From: Owenia fusiformis
Taxonomy: Eukaryota; Annelida; Polychaeta; Sabellida; Oweniidae
NCBI GenBank assembly: GCA_903813345.2
Contig: CAIIXF020000004.1
Span: 7,831,525-7,895,524 of the forward strand
Direction of reading: 5' to 3'
DNA length: 64,000 bases
Within the stretch, counting starts at the first letter, position 1. Each line of letters begins with the position of its first letter. The position numbers and the translations under genes are program-made. Below the pieces are notes generated by a model. The model saw only the letters and a list, made by a program, of their open reading frames with translations, ran no database searches and was not told the origin of the DNA. This document shows positions 57,498 to 64,000 of the stretch, in pieces.

Positions 57498-59054
57498 GTA
57501 TGTTGTTTTTTTATGTTGTTTGTAGGCCCATCTCTATATACTGGATGAGCGTGGTGTAAAAGTGGTTTTGAAAAGTAGCAAATTTCTCTTCATATAGGTT
57601 ATTTGTGGTTTATTAATATACATTGATTCTGAAATCATTGGTGTCTAGTTTTTCAGCGTTTTGGAAATATTCAGATTTATACCCCCTGGTGTAATTTTAA
57701 AGGGGGTACTTGGAAAGCCATATATCATTCCTAGAATATAGAGCCAATCATCTTGATTTTTCCAGGTAATCATGTACTTATCATGTCCTACCATTATGAC
57801 AAGTTTCATTAAAGTTGATCAACTGGTTGCTATGGAAATGGAGATCATATGTTAAAAAGTACACATTTTTGTCAAAATGTAAGATACCCCATGGGACAAA
57901 ACACATATTATTTTCATGAAATTGGAAGGAATCACCATGAAACCATTTTAGAAAACTTATTCAAAGTATATTTGATAATATTAAATCAACTGCTGTTTTA
58001 TCTTATCCACACAGTGGAATCTATTGCTGATGATTATATGGCAATGCATGTAAATTCAGAAAGGGGATGTGGCACTTTTCCAAAGAATTCTTTATTTGTG
58101 TTCAACTTTTTGAAGAAAATAAGTAACCATTTGTCCTGAAATTAACAGATATTATTCACATCATTATGTTTGACTATCATGGAAAATTTCATCAGTGTTG
58201 GATAACTGGTTACTATGGTAAACAGATTTATACCCCATTGGTATTATTTTAAGGGGGGTACAATGAAAGCCATCTATAATTCCTAGAATATACAGCCATT
58301 CATCTTGATATTTACAGGTAATCATCTAGTTATAATGCACTACCACTATGACAAGTTTCATTAATGTTTAAATCTTGGTAGCTATGGTAACAGAAATAAT
58401 TTATTAAAAAGTACACATTAAGGAGATACTATGTATAATTCCTGGAATATTCAATTAATCATCTTGATATTTATGGGTAATCATCTGCTTATCATGTCTT
58501 ACCAGTATGACAAGTGCCATCAATGTTGGTCAATTGGTTGCTATGATAACAGAAATAATTTCTTAAAAATTGCACATCAAGGGGGTACTATGTATAATTC
58601 CCAGAATATTTAATCAATCATCTTGATATTTACAGGTAATCATCTGCTTATCATGTCCTACCAGTATGACAAGTGCCATCAATGTTGGTCAATTGGTTGC
58701 TCTGGTAACAGAAATAATTTGTTAAAAAGTGCACATTAAGGGGGTACTATGAAAGCCATGTATAATTCCTAGAATATTCAATCTATCATCTTGATATTTA
58801 CGGGTAATCATCCGTTTACATGTCCTACCAGTATAACAAGTGCCTCAATGTTGGTAATTTGGTTGCTATGGTAACAGAAATCATTTGTTAAAAGAGTAGT
58901 ACATTTTCGTAAAAATCTAAGACTCATGTAACCTTTGACATTAAGCACATAATATGTTCATCATTTTGGGAGAAATAAGCATGGAAACATTTCATAAAAC
59001 TTATCACATCTTATCAATCACAACAGTGGACGCTTTATTGCCATCACTGGTCAT

Positions 59055-60710
59055 CAACGTGTTACGCGGTAAACACGATACAAATATATGTCATATTCCG
59101 CAACGAATATGGCATATTCACTTGCGGTGTATGACAGATTCACCTGCGGTATATGGCATACACACTAACCAATGAGAACATGATACGGAAGTGCGCAATT
59201 GTCAATTGCATCGATTGAACGAATAAGTAAAACGTTATAAATTATTATAGTGATTACTGAATCAACAGTACTGTGTATCGAATATATTAACTAAGCAGAA
59301 GTATCAGTCACCAATCTCGCGTAATAAACTTACTCAATCAATCCAGGATTCATATATTAGTACTCGACGCACTAACTATATTGGTAATCCAACGTAGTTT
59401 TACATTTAGAGTCGATTCTCGCAACCAATCAAATCAAGGCTTTCTGTATCACGTTTTCACCTGCAGTATATGTCATATTCACCTGTGGTGTATGGCATAT
59501 TCCGCAAGTGAGTATGACATATTCCGCAAGTGAGTATCGGGTATTCACTGAAATCAATGTATCGCATATTCACTGCGGAATATTGCATACTCACCTGCGG
59601 AATATGCCATATCACGCCCGGTGATCGTGAATATGGGACGGAGGGGGGGAGCAGGCAATTCCTGCTAGGAAATTCAACAAATCTGGAAGATTTATTTTTT
59701 CAAGAAAAAGTTTACTATTGAATTGCTAAATGGATAGGCGCACGGTATGGTAGAATATGTTAGGTTTTCTGGGATTTTCTGAAACGATACGCATCTAAGG
59801 TATGAGATCTATTAAAAAAGGCGCAAGGCCATCAACAGGCACAAATCAACGTTTTTGCTATAAATCAAGCAACAATGGTCTGGACGACCTGTAATAAATA
59901 CTTGTAAGTGATGTTATCATAACTAAATTAATGTCATTGCTGAATTTATAAAATAAGTTTCCATATGTGAAATAAAAAATAATCGAAAATAATGAATTTG
60001 GGACGGAGGGGGGGGAGGGGACGGAGGGGGGGAGCAATATGTATATAAGACATGATTAGAGATGTTTTGCGACTTTAAGTCCTTTTAGTCCAAATGTCCC
60101 CATTTTTCAGTCTCCAGGGGTATATCATCCAGTTTCTTACTAAGTTAATGAGTTCATTTTTCAAATACAAGAATTTGTGTGAAGTTGTTTCACTTTATAG
60201 AATTATTACTCTCCCCTCCGTCCCCTCCCCCCCTCCGTCCCATTTTAATTATTTTCGATTATTTTTTATTTTACGTATGGAAACTTATTTTATAAATTCA
60301 GCAATGACATTAATTTAGTTATGATAACATCACTTACAAGTATTTATTACAGGTCGTGTAGTCCATTGTTGCTTGATTTATAGCAAAAACTTTGACTTTT
60401 GCACGTTGGTTGCGTTGCGCCTTTTTTAAAATATCTTATATCTTAAAAGAGTATCGGTTGAAAAATAATCCTAGAATACCTAACATATTTTATCATACCG
60501 TGCGCTTATTCAATTTGCAATTCAATCGTAAACTCTGTCTTAAAAAAATAATTTTACCAGATTTGTTGAATTTTCTAGCGGAAATTGCCTGCTCCCCCCT
60601 CCATCCCATTTTCACGATCACCGGGCGTGCATATACCGCAGGTGAGTATGGCATATTCACCCGTATCACAAATACCGCGTAACCATGAATGTATGCCATA
60701 TACTGGGTAA
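59055..60710. mobile_element. Inner palindromic element with CCGCAGGTGA motif clusters
   Basis: Left sequence near 59055-59625 holds many copies, in both orientations, of a motif like CATATTCACCTGCGGTATAT, GGCATA. The same motif closes the right end (ATACCGCAGGTGAGTATGGC at about 60634). A palindrome with ~480 bp arms (59600-60090 and 60140-60630) spans the middle; CACGCCCGGTGATCGTGA pairs with TCACGATCACCGGGCGTG, and GGGACGGAGGGGGGG runs pair with CCCCTCCGTCCC. No recognised protein. Confidence 0.75.
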
Positions 60711-60811
60711 CACAACGGACATGTTTTACACTCAGAGTAATACATGCTGTTGTTCTCAACTTTTTTTATGTCTGATGGTTTTTTTCAACTGTTCATTGTT
60801 TTTAGAATTCA

Positions 60812-61513
60812 TTAACCTTTAGCGTGCTGCCGGCGGACTCGTCCGCCGAGACTAAAATGTCTCTCACAACTGCCGGCGGACCCGTACGCCCGATTTCAAA
60901 CTTTTAAAAACTTTACTTTTTCGCGCCATTCGTATTGTCCAATTAGATTGCCCGATTTATTCAGTGCCTAACATGACTTCCTGTTGACCTAGAAATGGCG
61001 ATATTTCGAAAAATAATTCTCAATTCAACAATTTAAACAGTGTTTTAGTCGTTTTTAGTGAATGAATCGTACAAAATGGTGGACAAATACGATCACAACG
61101 AAAATGTGGAGGAAATAGATTACGATTTCGAGCTCTTTAGGCTCTTGGAAGCCGATAACGGTCATCGAAAATAGAAACTAGAATATTTTCTGAATTGAAA
61201 AATTGAACATTCGATCGCTGCAAATTCAGATTTGGATTCTGACCAGACGAAGAGGCGGAGCGGCGGATTCCGGAGGAGTATTCATGGTATATTTATGCCC
61301 AGTCGTGTTAATGTACGAAAAAATTCATGAGAACATTTTTTTCATGAGCCAGGCCACTGTATCTTCCCTTTGTGAAAATTTTATCCAGATTCATTCAGTA
61401 GTTATTGAGATATTAATTATTTAGTCCAGGTACATCATTTTTTGCACTCTTTGAAAAATAAGCCAGTTGCGTGGGATATATTTGCTGAAATAAGGCAGCA
61501 TGGTAAAGGTTAA
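60812..61513 (+). mobile_element. piggyBac-like non-autonomous element, copy B
   Basis: TTAACCTTTAGCGTGCTGCC at the left, GGTAAAGGTTAA at the right, TTAA at both borders. GCCGGCGGAC repeats sit near the left end. A 32-codon frame (MVDKYDHNENVEEIDYDFEL, then FRLLEADNGHRK and stop) at about 61077-61175 is also present in copy A with a few differences, suggesting a truncated transposase N-terminus. Inserted inside the 57541-63181 complex. Confidence 0.8.
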
Positions 61514-61840
61514 GAAGCATTTCCAGTATTTTTAATTGGGTGTAATAGTTGTATTTATCTCTTAGTTTGTTTATTACAAGTGACGTGGTAACTTGTTGAT
61601 GGCAAAATAGAGCCATTCCGCCTGATGATCTCATAGACATATATTCACATAAATATTGCAACAGATGCTTTGACAGAAGTAGACGTTGACAGATCTATGA
61701 ATGAGGATTTTGATGCAAATGATATAAAAGATGACTAAGTGAGATCAGCTCATAATTTACTATGTCCCTACGCATAATGTGACAGCCGCATTCTGCATAG
61801 TTTTATTATCATAAGCAAATACAATATATCAAATGGCCCA
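61514..61840 (+). other. Spacer with a possible short terminal exon
   Basis: After AATATTGCAACAG at about 61659 the sequence can be read GCTTTGACAGAAGTAGACGT as ALTEVDVDRSMNEDFDANDI, KDD, stop (to 61738). It is acidic and stop-terminated after a fair acceptor, but it does not match the LRCH C-terminus and its phase does not fit the 57497 donor. Kept only as a note. Confidence 0.2.
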
Positions 61841-63181
61841 GATGAAATATCCATTGATTAAATATTATCAGACATACTCAAAATAGGTTTTTAAAAATGT
61901 TTTCATGCTAATTCCTCCTAATTTGATGAAGATTTTCAATGTCTTAGGGTGTGTCTTAAAATTTTACGAAATGTGTACTTTTTTAACAAATAGATTTCTA
62001 CCCACATTTGACCCACATTGATGAAACTTGTCATCATGGTAGGACATGATAAGTAGTAGATTGTCTGTAAATATCGTAATGATTGTTTTGATATTTAAGG
62101 AATTATAAATGGCTTTCATAGTAAGTCCTAATGTGTACTTTTAAACAAATGATTTCTGTTACCATAGCAACTATTTGCCCCGCATTTATGAACTTTGTCA
62201 TAGTGGAAGAACATGGTGAGTAGATAACTACCTGCCAATAACAAGATGATTGGTTAGATATTCTATGAATTATATATGGCTTTCATAGTACCTCCCTTAA
62301 TGTGTACTTTTGAAAAAATGATTTATGTTTCCATAGCAACCAATTGATACACATTGATGAAAATTGTCATGGTTGTAAGACATGATATGTAGACGATTAC
62401 CTGTAAATATCAAGATGATTGGCTGTATATTCTAGGAATTATAGATGGCTTTCATTGTACCCCCATTAAAAATCATACCAAGGGGTATAAATCTGCATAG
62501 TATAGTAACCAGTAAACCAACACTGATGAAACTTTCCATGATAGTCAAACATAATGATGTGAAAAATATATGTAAATAACAGGACAATTGGTTATTTATT
62601 TTCTTCAAAAAATTGGACACAAGTTAAGAATTCTTTGGAAAAGTGCCACGTCCCCTTTCTAAATTAATTTGCATTGCCATATAATCATGAGCAATAGATT
62701 TCACTGTGTGGATAGGATAAAACACCACTTGATTTAATATTATCAAACATACTCTGAATAAGTTTTCTAAAATGTTTTTATGGTGTTTCTTTCCAATTTC
62801 ATTAAAATAATATCTGTTTTGTCTCATGGGGTGTCTTACATTTTGACGAAATTGTGTACTTTTTGACATATGATCTCCATTTCCATAGCAACCAGTTGAC
62901 TAACTTTGATGAAACTTATTACTTTTGTAGTACATGATAAGTACATGATTACGTGTAAATATCAAAATGATTGGTTGTAAATTCTAGGAATTTTACATGG
63001 CCTTCCTAGTTCCCCCCTCAAAATCAAACAAGGGGGGTATAAATCTGAATATTTCCAAAACGCTGAAAAACTAGACACCAGTATTTTCAGAATCAATGTA
63101 GAATCATAAACCACAAATTACCTACATAAAGAGAAATTTGCTATTTTTCAAAACCACTTTTACACCACGCTCATCCAGTAA

Positions 63182-64000
63182 TACCCCTTTAAGAAAACAA
63201 CCTCTTGGTAAATGCAAACACCTTTGAAAATAAGAAATCTTATATCATTAGGCGTGAAATGTGATTTAGATGAGAAGGGTGTTTGCTACTCGTTTTTCCT
63301 TATTATGAGTTTTCTTAAGGCATTCACATTTCCGTAACGACAATTGTTTTTATTTGATATTAATTTTGTATTTATTATTTTAGTTTCTGTTTACATGTAT
63401 ATTTAAATTTATCTTTAATAAATCTCTGGGAGTGAGAATTTTGTTGGTATGCTGACATTATATACCTAAGTAAAATCTTAAGGTTAAGGTATGTCTATTA
63501 AAGTCCCCGTCTAAAGTTTGAAAATATTTTTTTATCATTCATTTACTTTTTGTCAGGACTTAAAAAGTGATTTTAGAGATTTTTGAACAAAAAAAAAAAT
63601 GTTGAAAAAAAAGTTGTGAGCATTTCATTTCTCAAATATTCAAATTTCCCTCCATTTTTCAAAAAAAATTGAAATTTCTTAATCATCAAATATTTCTTAA
63701 TGCATTTCAAAAAAGATTATCTTTTTAACACCAATGCAAAGATTGAACAAAAGTCACACTATTTCAATAATAAAATGTCATATTTAATGGGCCACTTCAA
63801 TGTTTTAGCTTATCAAAAATATTTTGAAACATTAGTGATGTCACTAAGGTAACAAAAACTTTTTGAAAAAAATTGAATTTTTTTTTTCGATGTCAATCTT
63901 TTCTAAATATGCTAGACTTTCATAAAAAACCAATGTTGATTGTCTAACCAGGTTAAAAATAAGAATAAATTATGTTTTAGATATCATTGTACCATTGGTT
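63182..64000 (+). other. AT-rich tail of the window, no gene recognised
   Basis: Long A and T runs, no exon or repeat identified; probably LRCH intron continuing toward the missing calponin-homology exons. Confidence 0.45.

Larger units (their letters stand above)
57541..63181. mobile_element. Nested inverted-repeat complex, 5.6 kb
   Basis: The outer arms are inverted copies: left from ACTGGATGAGCGTGGTGTAA (57541) to about 59030, right from about 61840 to TTACACCACGCTCATCCAGT (about 63180). Each arm carries internal ~150 bp direct repeats marked by GGGGGTACTATGAAAGCCAT, TAATTCCTAGAATAT, AATCATCTTGATATTTACAG and GGTTGCTATGG (or their complements). Between the arms lie another inverted-repeat element (59055-60710) and a piggyBac-like MITE (60812-61513), so the complex grew by nested insertion. 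An ~80-codon frame is open in both arms (57849-58100 plus, 62624-62869 minus) with many substitutions; function unknown. Confidence 0.8.

Noticed and set aside
1-64000. tRNA, rRNA or bacterial-type genes
   Set aside because: No cloverleaf, rRNA core sequence, Shine-Dalgarno-led operons or bacterial gene families were seen.

Overview
This looks like an AT-rich nuclear genome window from a marine invertebrate, most likely a lophotrochozoan (mollusc-like). I infer this from long introns with GT-AG junctions, animal gene families, very dense short DNA transposons and foldback elements, and many minisatellites. Species assignment is not possible from the sequence alone.

The backbone of the window is one plus-strand gene, an LRCH-type protein (leucine-rich repeats plus, normally, a C-terminal calponin-homology domain). 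Twelve exons fit a single chain of compatible splice phases: 11895-12039, 19433-19562, 20208-20313, 28771-28907, 30179-30312, 33047-33188, 33913-34002, 40480-40935, 42956-43030, 53315-53484, and less certainly 54336-54395 and 57435-57497. The first exon(s) lie before 11895 and were not found. The calponin-homology exons are not seen and probably lie beyond the window.

The 10.3 kb intron between 43030 and 53315 holds two complete, unrelated genes. One is a five-exon secreted serpin on the minus strand (43286-47581, 412 aa in its shortest form). The other is a single-exon galactose-3-O-sulfotransferase-like Golgi enzyme on the plus strand (50687-51991, 434 aa). Nothing suggests that the three genes share a pathway; the nesting is structural.

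The rest is intron packed with repeats. These include a 3.2 kb terminal-inverted-repeat element carrying a decayed gene (4166-7339), two TTAA-flanked piggyBac-like non-autonomous elements (1304-2009 and 60812-61513), a decayed mariner-like element (31809-32901), a 3.4 kb imperfect palindrome (36957-40350), a 3 kb inverted-repeat element (22737-25752), a 1.3 kb foldback inside the serpin intron (45790-47125), and a nested inverted-repeat complex (57541-63181). There are also many dispersed MITE or SINE-like copies.

The most unusual pattern is that tandem arrays repeatedly sit on exon edges. Splice donors or acceptors, with some adjoining exon sequence, are amplified at five LRCH exons and one serpin exon. 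The sulfotransferase stop codon is itself part of an 18-bp array. In the serpin the repeat is exactly 84 bp, in frame and free of stops, so four alternative acceptors could add 0 to 3 copies of a 28-residue block.
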